From assembly GCA_002110465.1 (NCBI GenBank), contig NEED01000082.1:62001-126000 (forward strand): a stretch of DNA of 64,000 nucleotides, read 5' to 3'. Of the stretch, positions 1 to 8,110 are shown piece after piece. Within the stretch, counting starts at the first letter, position 1. Every line of letters starts with the position of its first letter. The notes under the pieces were generated by a model. The model saw only the letters and a program-made list of their open reading frames with translations. It ran no database searches and was not told where the DNA came from. The stretch comes from an unicellular cyanobacterium SU2 (GTDB lineage: Bacteria > Cyanobacteriota > Cyanobacteriia > Cyanobacteriales > Microcystaceae). The position numbers and the translations under genes are program-made.

Positions 1-276
1 CTTAAAGGCGATGCTTGGAAAGAATTAGAGATACCTTTGATATTAGGAGATATTTTTAAGATTAATAGTGATAGGATTGATGTGGTCAATCTCAATCATT
101 GTTCTCCTTTAGTTGGCTATCAAGTTGCTAAAAATGGTCAACTTATTTATGAATCTAGTTTAGGTCAATTTCTTAAATTTAGGATTCAAGCATGGAAAAA
201 ATACGCTGATACTGCTCAATTTCGTCAAGCAGAAAAGCAAAGCATTTACTTATGGTTACAGCAAAGAGGATTATAA
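1..276 (+). CDS. mntA: MntA-like nucleotidyltransferase antitoxin, C-terminal part
   Basis: The reading frame is open to the window edge, so this is a partial gene; the first possible internal start (TTG at 37) is probably not the real one. The visible 91 residues, ending KQSIYLWLQQRGL, resemble the C-terminal half of minimal nucleotidyltransferases of the MntA type. The catalytic GSxxDxD region would lie upstream and cannot be checked. The assignment rests largely on the next gene, a HepT toxin starting 4 nt after this stop. In known MntA-HepT modules MntA polyAMPylates a HepT tyrosine and so silences the RNase. Confidence 0.7.
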   Translation, partial: LKGDAWKELEIPLILGDIFKINSDRIDVVNLNHCSPLVGYQVAKNGQLIYESSLGQFLKFRIQAWKKYADTAQFRQAEKQSIYLWLQQRGL

Positions 277-279
277 TAA

Positions 280-699
280 GTGGAAAGAGAAATTGTTACA
301 AGTAGAATAAGGTTGATGATAAAGTACATAGACCGTCTTCAAAAGTTTGAATCAATTACTTTACAAGACTATCTTGATAACTTCGATTATCAGTTAATTG
401 CTGAAAGACTAATTCAATTATTAGTAGAAGCAGCTTCAGATATTAATAGTTATCTGCTATTACAGTTACATAATATTACACCACCGACGTATTATGATTC
501 TTTTATTGAAGCAGGAAAACAAGGATTAATTAGTTTAGAACTTTCTCGAAAATTAGCACAATCAGCAGGAATGCGTAATCGTCTGGTTCATCAATATGAA
601 AAGATTGATAATACAATTGTTTATCAATCTTTTCCTAAAGCTTTAACTCAGTATCCCCTTTATATAAAAGAAATTACTGTTTACTTAGATTCTTTGTAA
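280..699 (+). CDS. hepT: HepT-like (DUF86/HEPN) RNase toxin
   Basis: This 139-residue, largely helical protein carries the HEPN RNase signature R-x4-H-x-Y at Arg99, His104 and Tyr106 (RNRLVHQY), which is the catalytic motif of HepT toxins and includes the tyrosine that MntA AMPylates. Length fits the family. The start is GTG at 280, 4 nt after the mntA stop, so the pair is translationally linked in the usual antitoxin-first order. Its stop lies only 5 nt before the cas10d ATG, which implies co-transcription with the CRISPR effector genes. Family assignment is firm; activity is inferred. Confidence 0.85.
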   Translation: MEREIVTSRIRLMIKYIDRLQKFESITLQDYLDNFDYQLIAERLIQLLVEAASDINSYLLLQLHNITPPTYYDSFIEAGKQGLISLELSRKLAQSAGMRNRLVHQYEKIDNTIVYQSFPKALTQYPLYIKEITVYLDSL

Positions 700-704
700 C
701 TATT

Positions 705-3700
705 ATGGCTAAAAACAAAAACCCAAACATTCAGCAACTAAGTTTATTTGATGAAGAAACAATGATGAATAATCAACCATTTGATGATAACTATGACGAT
801 GAAGATTACAATGAAGGTTATGATGATCTTCCTAATCCTACTCCAGATATAGAAGATGATAGTTCTCAAAAAGAATGGATACCTTTGAAGCTATTTAAAG
901 AGGCTATTATTAAACAAAATCCTCATGATCCAGTCATGATAGATTTTGCTGAATATGTATTATCTTCATTTTTAAAAGCAACCATTGGAGTGACAGCAAA
1001 AGGAGGTAAATGGATAGAAGAAAAATTAGCTGAAGGAAGCATTAAAAGCACAAGAGCATTAGAAGATCAATCCCTTAATACTCATATTCTTAATGGTTTA
1101 TTTGCAGCTAATTTCATTGAACAAGAATTAGAAAAACTCTATACAACTATTAAAGGATGTATTAAGGAATTAGATAGACGAATTGGCATAGCTGGATTTA
1201 TTTTACATGATTTCGAGAAATTTGATTATAATCGCTTTTCTGAAATGCCAGAAAAATATAAAAATGTTGAAAATATTCGTAAATTATCTAATCAAGAAGA
1301 TAAAAAAACATTAATACAAAAACATAGAAAAATTATTGATATAATTATTCGTCAACTTCACTTAGATTATTTTATTAATCCCAGTGATCCAGAAGCTTAT
1401 AAAGAATACATAGATGATTTTTTAACCATAGCTTATAATGCACAAACCCGTTGGGATACTAACTGGAACTTTTCAGAATATAATGGGTTGTCTCCTAAAT
1501 TACTTGGAATCAACCGAAAGAAATTAGTCTCATTAACAAGTTTAGCTTGTTTAGCAGATCGCCTATCTTCTATTATTAAACATCCTCAAGATGCTTTAAG
1601 TTCAAGTCTAGATAATATTTTAGGACAATTAAGTAATAACCAATTAAAATTAACCTATCATCGTATTGCTGAAAATAGAGGGGTTTTAACCAACATTCTT
1701 AATAATGCACTGATTGATGAATATACAGGAAAAGATTCAAATGACTGCGAATTCTATGAACCCTTTTGTCAATATTATAAACCAATTTTATATTTACCGA
1801 CAGGAGTTATTTATTTAACCCATAAAAATGCGCCACCTATTTCTTTAGATAATATTCCTAATAAAGTGATTCAAAAAATGAAATCCCTTTGTGCAGAAAA
1901 ATTACGGATTAGATATACTGGTTTTAACCGTGATGGAAAAGGAATAAAATATGCAGACTACTATAACCTTTTCTTTAATACTACTGAACTTATGGAAGTA
2001 GGATTAAATGCAACTTTCAATATTCTAAATGATAATAAAAAGCCTGTTTCTAAAGCTAGAAGTGAGACTTTACAGAAATTTCAACAACAAGACATTTTAT
2101 CTAAAACCTATAATTTTCAATTCGATGATAATCCTAATATTGATAGAATAGCAGAATTTTTTGATTTAATTAGTCGTAAAATTTGGGAGGTTAAGTTAAA
2201 TGAAATCAAGAATATTTGTAAACAAAATAAAGACTTACCTAAACTACCTGAACTAAGTTTAATCGATGAGGTTATTGAGTTTTGGAACTTATCTGACTAT
2301 TTACCTGCTATTCGAGAAATTCAACGAATTAATGAAACTCTCAAAGAGCATAAAATTAAAGGAAATACAGGAGGTTTACCTCTAGAATGGTATTATTTAG
2401 CTGCCAAATATTTAGAACATAATCAAGGAATTGAAGATGTTAAACCTATCTGTGAAAAATTATTAAGTCATCTAATTCAGAAAATTAATCCTATCTTAGA
2501 ACATTATGATATTCCTGATGGTTGGGATGATTTACGGGAGTGGGTAAAACGAGTGATTATGTTACCTAACCAAGAAACAGAAAATATCTCACCTGATAAG
2601 TTTTTAGACGAATTAAACCGTTATCAACTCGCAAAAAAATCAGGACGAGGAAAGCAATTAATTTGCTCAATTTCCCATTCTGCTTATACCGTAACCGAAC
2701 AAATGGAATCTTCTGTTTTATTTACCCCTCAAGTTTATACCAATAAACAAATGTTAGGGGGATCAAATGCGAAACGAAATATTGATAGTATTGCAGCAAT
2801 TGAAATGATGTTACGACAAATTTTAATGAGTCAAACTGGATCAAGTGGGAAAAACTTTGAAGAAAATAAATATCGTTATCTCTACTTATATCCTACCTAT
2901 TATTGTACTCCCGAAACGAATACTTTTTTACATCAAGCGTATGAAACAATCAGACAATCCCGTTTTGATACAGGGATTCGGAATCATTTTGTTAGCAAAC
3001 AACAAACCGCTAACTTAACTCTTGAAAATTATCAAAATTTAGATATTTTCCACCTTGAGGATACCACCAGAAAAAACAAAATCTTTAAACTTTCTTATCC
3101 CGAAGATCAACCTCTCACCTTTTATTTTATGGCATTACCGCCAGAGATAAAAGGAAAAGATAAAAAACCAACTGATACTGAGTCATGGATTATGCCAGCA
3201 TGGTTAGGGTTAGCATTTCCCATGATTTTAGATATCAAAGTTGTTGTATCTGAATCTCCTATTCCTCCTTTTAAAGAAGGTTCAGATTTTCCTGAAACAG
3301 TCTTTTTGGATAGCGCACCTCAAGCATTTAATGCACTCTTAAAAGAGGATAAATTTCGCTTAGATTATATCTTGGAAAATTATCAAGACCTAGAAAATAA
3401 GCAAAATTATTCTGCCCCTTTAAATTCTTTAACGGCTGCTTATACCATTCATCTTGATGTTAATTCTAAACAAGGAAAAGGAGGATATGATCCCAATTGG
3501 GGAAAGTTAACTGAACTTGCTAAAGACTTTGAAACCAGTTCTCTTTATGTCTTTTCTTATCTGAAAAAAATAGCTAGATCAAAAGATATTGAGTCACCAA
3601 GTATTAGCAAAATTAAGCTATATGCTTATGACTTTTACCCCTGTTTTGATCCCTATGTTCAATTTAATCCTAATAAGGAGGAATTTATCATGTTAAATGA

Positions 3701-4220
3701 AGAAGGTTTACCTTTAATAGAACCTAAAGAGTCCAAGTCACCTCTAAATCATCCTAAAGAGTTAACTATTCGTTATCGTGAATTTTATCGTGCTAAATCA
3801 GGTTATCCCATGAAAGCAAATGCCATTCTAAAACCAATTGATGAAGCTGCAAGTATTATTCTAAACGCAGATAATGCTATTTGTTCAGGAGACGCTTTAA
3901 TACATTTAGTTGCAGCAAGAATTTCTAAATTAATGGATCGAGTTCATTCTAGTACAGCAGAAGGACGCTGGATATTTTCAGGAAAAGAACGAGACAAAGA
4001 ACGAGAAAAAATTATAGAATTTTCTACCTATTTTGTTAAAGATGTTTTTCAGAATGCTTTTGGTGGCGATCGCGCACGTTTAGCCGGTCGTCAACTTAAT
4101 ATTATTCGTGATACCTGTGAGTTTCTTTATCGTTTAGAAGAGGATAAAGAGTATCAAAAACGTAAAGCTAATGGAGAAATCAAGACTTCTAAAAATTCTA
4201 ATCATTCAGAGGAAGAATAA
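705..4220 (+). CDS. cas10d: Type I-D CRISPR large subunit Cas10d (Csc3)
   Basis: This 1171-residue protein is the signature large subunit of type I-D effectors, which combines a Cas10-like fold with an N-terminal HD nuclease domain. An acidic, Asp-rich N-terminal tail (about residues 20-55) precedes a helical HD region with His127 and the His168-Asp169 pair (FILHDFEKFD). A GKQLICSISH stretch near residue 650 lies where the family normally has a Cys-x2-Cys zinc site; here only one Cys is evident. There is no good ribosome-binding site, and translation probably couples to hepT, 5 nt upstream. It should form the interference complex with Csc2, Csc1 and Cas6. Confidence 0.95.
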   Translation: MAKNKNPNIQQLSLFDEETMMNNQPFDDNYDDEDYNEGYDDLPNPTPDIEDDSSQKEWIPLKLFKEAIIKQNPHDPVMIDFAEYVLSSFLKATIGVTAKGGKWIEEKLAEGSIKSTRALEDQSLNTHILNGLFAANFIEQELEKLYTTIKGCIKELDRRIGIAGFILHDFEKFDYNRFSEMPEKYKNVENIRKLSNQEDKKTLIQKHRKIIDIIIRQLHLDYFINPSDPEAYKEYIDDFLTIAYNAQTRWDTNWNFSEYNGLSPKLLGINRKKLVSLTSLACLADRLSSIIKHPQDALSSSLDNILGQLSNNQLKLTYHRIAENRGVLTNILNNALIDEYTGKDSNDCEFYEPFCQYYKPILYLPTGVIYLTHKNAPPISLDNIPNKVIQKMKSLCAEKLRIRYTGFNRDGKGIKYADYYNLFFNTTELMEVGLNATFNILNDNKKPVSKARSETLQKFQQQDILSKTYNFQFDDNPNIDRIAEFFDLISRKIWEVKLNEIKNICKQNKDLPKLPELSLIDEVIEFWNLSDYLPAIREIQRINETLKEHKIKGNTGGLPLEWYYLAAKYLEHNQGIEDVKPICEKLLSHLIQKINPILEHYDIPDGWDDLREWVKRVIMLPNQETENISPDKFLDELNRYQLAKKSGRGKQLICSISHSAYTVTEQMESSVLFTPQVYTNKQMLGGSNAKRNIDSIAAIEMMLRQILMSQTGSSGKNFEENKYRYLYLYPTYYCTPETNTFLHQAYETIRQSRFDTGIRNHFVSKQQTANLTLENYQNLDIFHLEDTTRKNKIFKLSYPEDQPLTFYFMALPPEIKGKDKKPTDTESWIMPAWLGLAFPMILDIKVVVSESPIPPFKEGSDFPETVFLDSAPQAFNALLKEDKFRLDYILENYQDLENKQNYSAPLNSLTAAYTIHLDVNSKQGKGGYDPNWGKLTELAKDFETSSLYVFSYLKKIARSKDIESPSISKIKLYAYDFYPCFDPYVQFNPNKEEFIMLNEEGLPLIEPKESKSPLNHPKELTIRYREFYRAKSGYPMKANAILKPIDEAASIILNADNAICSGDALIHLVAARISKLMDRVHSSTAEGRWIFSGKERDKEREKIIEFSTYFVKDVFQNAFGGDRARLAGRQLNIIRDTCEFLYRLEEDKEYQKRKANGEIKTSKNSNHSEEE

Positions 4221-4222
4221 TC

Positions 4223-4828
4223 ATGAAAGTATTAGATCCCAATCAATCTTACACATTTAGTAAAATCTTCGATTTAAAAGTTGAAGTCGATGAATTAGTC
4301 AAAGACTTTGGCTATACTTTTTCTCGAAAATGCCTCAATTTACCTCAATATCAAGGGGAATTAAACCGACTCCAACAATTAGAAGAACGCATAACAGGTA
4401 TTTTACCAAATGTTCTTTTAAGTACCGAAATTGCCAGACGGGAAATTTTGATTGCACCTGTAATCACTGACCTTGTTTACTATACTAATGCTCAACTCAG
4501 AATTGAATATGCACTCAAGGTTTCTGAACAACTACAAGGGTCTTTAGATTACTTTCTTCATAATGATAATCATGTCATTGTTATTGAAGCAAAAAAGGGG
4601 GATCTAGACTATGGTTTTAATCAACTTGCTACCCAACTGATTGCTTTAGATAAATGGTTAGATACTGAAGAAATTAGCCTTTTAGGTGCAGTGACAACAG
4701 GTAATATTTGGCAATTTGGATGTTTAAACCGAGAGAAAAAACACATTGTTCAAGGTTTAGAAAATTATCGCGTTCCTGAAGATTTAGACTCCTTAATGCG
4801 GATTCTTGTTCAAGCTTTAACTGCTTAA
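4223..4828 (+). CDS. PD-(D/E)XK nuclease-like protein inside the I-D operon
   Basis: This is not a standard cas gene. The 201-residue protein starts 2 nt after the cas10d stop with a GAGG ribosome site at 4209-4212. Its second half has a PD-(D/E)XK-like pattern: Glu95 in a helix (RIEYALKV), Asp109 (GSLDYF), then a hydrophobic strand ending Glu122-Ala-Lys124 (VIVIEAKKG) and a following helix with Gln134. This is the classical restriction-nuclease core, seen also in Cas4 and RecB. The N-terminal 90 residues are unassigned. Position between cas10d and csc2 implies co-expression with the effector complex. The nuclease call comes from motif reading and is not proven. Confidence 0.7.
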   Translation: MKVLDPNQSYTFSKIFDLKVEVDELVKDFGYTFSRKCLNLPQYQGELNRLQQLEERITGILPNVLLSTEIARREILIAPVITDLVYYTNAQLRIEYALKVSEQLQGSLDYFLHNDNHVIVIEAKKGDLDYGFNQLATQLIALDKWLDTEEISLLGAVTTGNIWQFGCLNREKKHIVQGLENYRVPEDLDSLMRILVQALTA

Positions 4829-4890
4829 AGTTTTCCCTAACCTAATTCTATTTATTTTGTCAACTTTATTCATTTTACGGAAACAAAACA

Positions 4891-5961
4891 ATGTCATTAC
4901 TCAAAACAATTGATCCTAAATTCTTTCATTCTGACATTCCTTATAAACCGATGGGAAAATATGTTCACTTTCTCACCATACGAGTTACGGAATCTTATCC
5001 CTTATTTCAAACAGATGGAGAGTTAAATAAAGCAAAAGTTCGTGCTGGAATTCAAAATAAAACTCCCATCAGTCGTCTATCTATGTTCAAACGCAAACAA
5101 TCAACCCCAGAACGTTTAGTTGGTCGAGAATTATTACGAAACTATGGCTTTATAACAGCAGAAGAATGTGAATATAACGTTCGTTTTGCAATGAATAATC
5201 CTGATTGTATTATTTACGGTTTTGCTATTGGTGACTCTGGTTCAGAAAAATCAAAAGTTATCGTAGATACTGCTTATTCTATTACATCATTTGATAATTC
5301 TCATGAAACCTTTACTCTAAATGCACCTTATGAGAATGGAACAATGGCTTCAAAAGGAGAAATGAAAGAACTACCAAAAGGCAAGAATAAAGGTAGGCTA
5401 GATGGAGCAATTGGAACCACCACTTCTCGAATTAATCAGCAAGATCACATTCGTCCTCAAGTATTTTTTCCTAGTATTGTCACTTTAAAAGATCCTACTG
5501 AAGCTGGATTTTTATATGTATTTAATAATATATTGAGAACCCGTCATTATGGCGCACAAACAACCCGTACCGGAAGGGTGAGAAATCAATTATTAGGAGT
5601 TGTCTTTGCTGATGGAGAAACTGTTAGTAATTTACGTTGGACTCAAGCTATTTATGATCTAATTCCTGAAGACATTTTACAATCAATTGATCCTTTAGAG
5701 GAAGATTTAGTCATGGAAAAGGCAACTGAAGCGATTCAAACTTTAATGTCAGAGGAATTTATCGTTCATACTGATTTCATTGGGAACAATTTTCAAGCTC
5801 TATTAGCAGAAGTAAAAGCGTTAACAGGTAGTGAAGAAGGAATTAACTCTATTCTGAACCAAGCTAATGAAGAAGCTAAAGCTTATGCAGAGAAATATAT
5901 CAAAACAACAAAAGATCAAAAAAATGAAGACAGGAAAAGTAAAGCAGGTTCAAAAGCTTAA
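4891..5961 (+). CDS. csc2: Type I-D backbone protein Csc2 (Cas7d)
   Basis: The 356-residue protein begins MSLLKTIDPKFFHSDIPYKP and matches the Csc2/Cas7d family in length and in the opening segment. Csc2 subunits polymerise along the crRNA to form the effector backbone. The stretch around residues 210-235 (ILRTRHYGAQTTR) is typical of the RNA-binding core. A 62-nt gap separates it from the PD-(D/E)XK-like gene, and a hairpin and heptamer repeats follow it. The C-terminus is rich in Lys, Asp and Glu and probably flexible. Confidence 0.95.
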   Translation: MSLLKTIDPKFFHSDIPYKPMGKYVHFLTIRVTESYPLFQTDGELNKAKVRAGIQNKTPISRLSMFKRKQSTPERLVGRELLRNYGFITAEECEYNVRFAMNNPDCIIYGFAIGDSGSEKSKVIVDTAYSITSFDNSHETFTLNAPYENGTMASKGEMKELPKGKNKGRLDGAIGTTTSRINQQDHIRPQVFFPSIVTLKDPTEAGFLYVFNNILRTRHYGAQTTRTGRVRNQLLGVVFADGETVSNLRWTQAIYDLIPEDILQSIDPLEEDLVMEKATEAIQTLMSEEFIVHTDFIGNNFQALLAEVKALTGSEEGINSILNQANEEAKAYAEKYIKTTKDQKNEDRKSKAGSKA

Positions 5962-5980
5962 TTGTGTAGTCTAATTTGTT

Positions 5981-5998
5981 GGTGGGCATTGTCCACCC
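5981..5998. repeat. GTGGGCA-type hairpin element
   Basis: An inverted repeat (GGTGGGCA, loop, TGTCCACC) lies 19 nt after the csc2 stop and is followed by CTAC. Related hairpins occur at 27026-27048 and 51348-51372, so this is probably a dispersed cyanobacterial repeat rather than a dedicated terminator. There is no T-run here. Confidence 0.55.
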
Positions 5999-6000
5999 TA

Positions 6001-6030
6001 CTATTAACTATTCACTATCAACTATTAACT
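6001..6030. repeat. Heptameric tandem repeats upstream of csc1
   Basis: Four degenerate 7-bp units (CTATTAA, CTATTCA, CTATCAA, CTATTAA) run right up to the csc1 ATG and occupy the place of a ribosome-binding site. They resemble the short tandemly repeated repetitive (STRR) sequences described in cyanobacteria. Confidence 0.85.
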
Positions 6031-6798
6031 ATGAATGTTTATCGTTGTCAAATTAAACTCCATGATAGTCTCTATTTTGCCACTCGTGAAATAGGAAGAC
6101 TTTACGAAACTGAACCAATTTTACATAATTATGCTTTGTGTTATGCTCTGGGATTAGTTGATAATGAAATCTATGGAACAACTGTCTCAGAAGAAGACGC
6201 TTATCGTTATTTTTGTTCTTCCCAAATTCCTCAATATGAAGCACATTTAACTAAACTCAATGAGCAAGGAATTTATGTAACTCCTGCTCGTTCAATTCAT
6301 CACACAACAATCCTTAATACTTGGAAATATGCTAACAATGATTATCATGTAAAAATGGCAAAGACTCAAAAAAATATTCCGAGTTTTGGGCGTAATAAAG
6401 AAATTGCTCCAGAAAGTACATTTGAATGTTTTATTTTGTCCAAAGAATCTTTAAAAAAAGAAAAAACTAACAATAATTGGCCTTGGAAGATTCCTAAATT
6501 TATTCGTCTTGGTAAATGGATGAGTAAAGCTGAAGTAACTTTAATTGAATTAGTTGCCTCAAAAACAAAAATAGGTATCTTTACTTATCTTTATCCATTG
6601 AATCCTTTAGATGTCATGTTTACCAATCAAATAACGACTTATGATGTTATTAATATGCCTCCTGTTAGTTTAATTCGCAATATAAATATTCAAGGAGAAT
6701 ATTTTGAAATAATTGGCGAATATAATGATCAAAAAAATATAGAGAAATACGAAAAAAATTTAAAATTACCTGTCAAAATGCAATACTGTTTTCACTAA
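6031..6798 (+). CDS. csc1: Type I-D effector subunit Csc1 (Cas5d-like)
   Basis: The 255-residue protein is Csc1, the Cas5-like subunit that caps the 5' handle of the crRNA. I chose the ATG at 6031 (MNVYRCQIKLHDSLYFATRE), which matches the start expected for the family. The longer open frame from TTG at 5962 would translate the upstream hairpin and heptamer repeats into a non-conserved leader. The segment YETEPILHNYALCYALGL is characteristic. It sits between csc2 and cas6, the usual I-D order. Confidence 0.92.
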   Translation: MNVYRCQIKLHDSLYFATREIGRLYETEPILHNYALCYALGLVDNEIYGTTVSEEDAYRYFCSSQIPQYEAHLTKLNEQGIYVTPARSIHHTTILNTWKYANNDYHVKMAKTQKNIPSFGRNKEIAPESTFECFILSKESLKKEKTNNNWPWKIPKFIRLGKWMSKAEVTLIELVASKTKIGIFTYLYPLNPLDVMFTNQITTYDVINMPPVSLIRNINIQGEYFEIIGEYNDQKNIEKYEKNLKLPVKMQYCFH

Positions 6799-6803
6799 GT
6801 TTA

Positions 6804-6838
6804 GCTATCAACTATCAACTATTTACTATTTACTAAAA
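6804..6838. repeat. Heptameric tandem repeats between csc1 and cas6
   Basis: Units of the CTATCAA / CTATTTA type fill the csc1-cas6 gap and end at the cas6 ATG. There is no recognisable Shine-Dalgarno sequence. Confidence 0.8.
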
Positions 6839-7663
6839 ATGCCTCACAGTCTAGTCATTAACCTTACCCCCGTTTCTACTATTTCACCCAATTACCTCAA
6901 CGGGCGACATATACACGCACTTTTCCTAACCTTAGTTAGTCATGTAGATCAACAATTAGGAAACAGTTTACATCATCCACAATCTGATAAAGCCTTTAGT
7001 CTTTCTCCTTTACAAATAACAAGAAAAAATGGTAATCATCACAATCTTAAATGGACTCACCATAAATCAATTGCTCCTGGTACTTCTTGTTGGTTTCGAG
7101 TTTCCTTGTTAGACGATACATTATTTAGTCAATTAACTCAATTATGGCTAAATCTTAATCCTAATCAACCTTGGCATTTGGGGTCAGCCGATTTACAGAT
7201 TACTAGCATTTTAGGCACTCCTCAATCTACACAACCTTGGGCTAATGCTTATCCTTATCAACAATTATATGAACAAGCTTCTTCAACAGAACGCACTTTT
7301 AAATTCATTTTTGCTACTCCTACCGCTTTTCGTCAAGGAAAATATGACACGCCTCTTCCTACTCCTGAATCAGTCTTTAAAAGTCTTTTAACCCGATGGA
7401 ATAAGTATAGTCCTATTCAAATTACAGATCTTTCAATAGATAGTATATTTCCTAGTTTTTTTGATATTAAAACTGAAATAGTCACTGACTCTCGTAGTAA
7501 GTTTATTGGTTGTGTTGGAAACGTTGAGTATCGACTATTAGGACAAGTTGACTCTTTACAAATCAAATACTTTAATGTCTTAGCTAATTATGCCCTTTAT
7601 TCTGGCATCGGACGGAAGACAACTATGGGGATGGGAATGACAAGAAGAGTGAATAGTGAATAG
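6839..7663 (+). CDS. cas6: CRISPR repeat endoribonuclease Cas6
   Basis: The 274-residue protein has the Cas6 layout: two ferredoxin-like halves and a C-terminal glycine-rich loop (GIGRKTTMGMGM) that binds the repeat RNA. The N-terminal half contains NGRHIHALFL, with His residues that may take part in catalysis. It should cleave the 37-nt repeat downstream to leave an 8-nt 5' handle ATTGAAAC. The last codons (V-N-S-E-stop) are made of heptamer repeat units, so the repeat tract has overwritten the native 3' end of the gene. Confidence 0.92.
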   Translation: MPHSLVINLTPVSTISPNYLNGRHIHALFLTLVSHVDQQLGNSLHHPQSDKAFSLSPLQITRKNGNHHNLKWTHHKSIAPGTSCWFRVSLLDDTLFSQLTQLWLNLNPNQPWHLGSADLQITSILGTPQSTQPWANAYPYQQLYEQASSTERTFKFIFATPTAFRQGKYDTPLPTPESVFKSLLTRWNKYSPIQITDLSIDSIFPSFFDIKTEIVTDSRSKFIGCVGNVEYRLLGQVDSLQIKYFNVLANYALYSGIGRKTTMGMGMTRRVNSE

Positions 7664-7706
7664 TGAATAGTGAATAGTGAATCGTTGATAGTTGTTTACT
7701 ATTAAA
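7649..7706. repeat. Heptameric tandem repeats overlapping the cas6 stop
   Basis: Tandem GTGAATA units start inside cas6 and supply its stop codon. After a few units the tract changes to GTTGATA / GTTTACTA variants. Orientation is opposite to the tracts that precede csc1 and cas6. Confidence 0.85.
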
Positions 7707-7729
7707 TATTGATGCTTTAGGAGAATATC

Positions 7730-8080
7730 ATGGAGAGTTTAGTTTATCAAAAAGCTTATAAATTAGCAATTAGAATAGTTAATGCCTACAAATATCCAAT
7801 AGAAGAGAAAAAAGAATTTGTTTTATCTAAACAACTTTTAAGAAGTGGTACATCAATTGGAGCAAATATTGCTGAAGCAAACGGGGCAATATCAAAAGCA
7901 GATTTTAGAAACAAAATGTCTATTACTTATAAAGAATCTTTAGAAACTCAATATTGGCTTTCTCTTCTCAAAAATACAAACTACATTAATCAACAATCAT
8001 TTGACAGTATTAACCAAGATGTCATTGAAGTCAGTAAAATGCTTTGTTCAATCGTTAAAAATTCCAAGAATTCAACTTAA
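7730..8080 (+). CDS. Four-helix bundle (S23/IVS-type) protein inside the cas operon
   Basis: The 116-residue, all-helical protein matches the family of four-helix bundle proteins first found in 23S rRNA intervening sequences. Typical features are the N-terminal VYQKAYKLAI helix, LLRSGTSIGANIAEA and ETQYWLSLL. It has its own strong AGGAG site at 7719-7723, unlike its operon neighbours. It separates cas6 from cas4, which normally adjoin. Members are also known as accessory proteins of retroelements, but no reverse transcriptase is seen here. The molecular role is unknown. Confidence 0.85.
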   Translation: MESLVYQKAYKLAIRIVNAYKYPIEEKKEFVLSKQLLRSGTSIGANIAEANGAISKADFRNKMSITYKESLETQYWLSLLKNTNYINQQSFDSINQDVIEVSKMLCSIVKNSKNST

Positions 8081-8110
8081 ATAACTATTCACTATCAACT
8101 ATTAACTATC
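8081..8110. repeat. Heptameric tandem repeats upstream of cas4
   Basis: Four units (CTATTCA, CTATCAA, CTATTAA, CTATC) lead directly to the cas4 ATG. The tract is almost identical to the one before csc1 at 6001-6030. Confidence 0.85.

Noticed and set aside
5962-6030. TTG-initiated N-terminal extension of csc1
   Set aside because: It would translate the hairpin and heptamer repeats; the family start MNVYRCQIKL lies at 6031.
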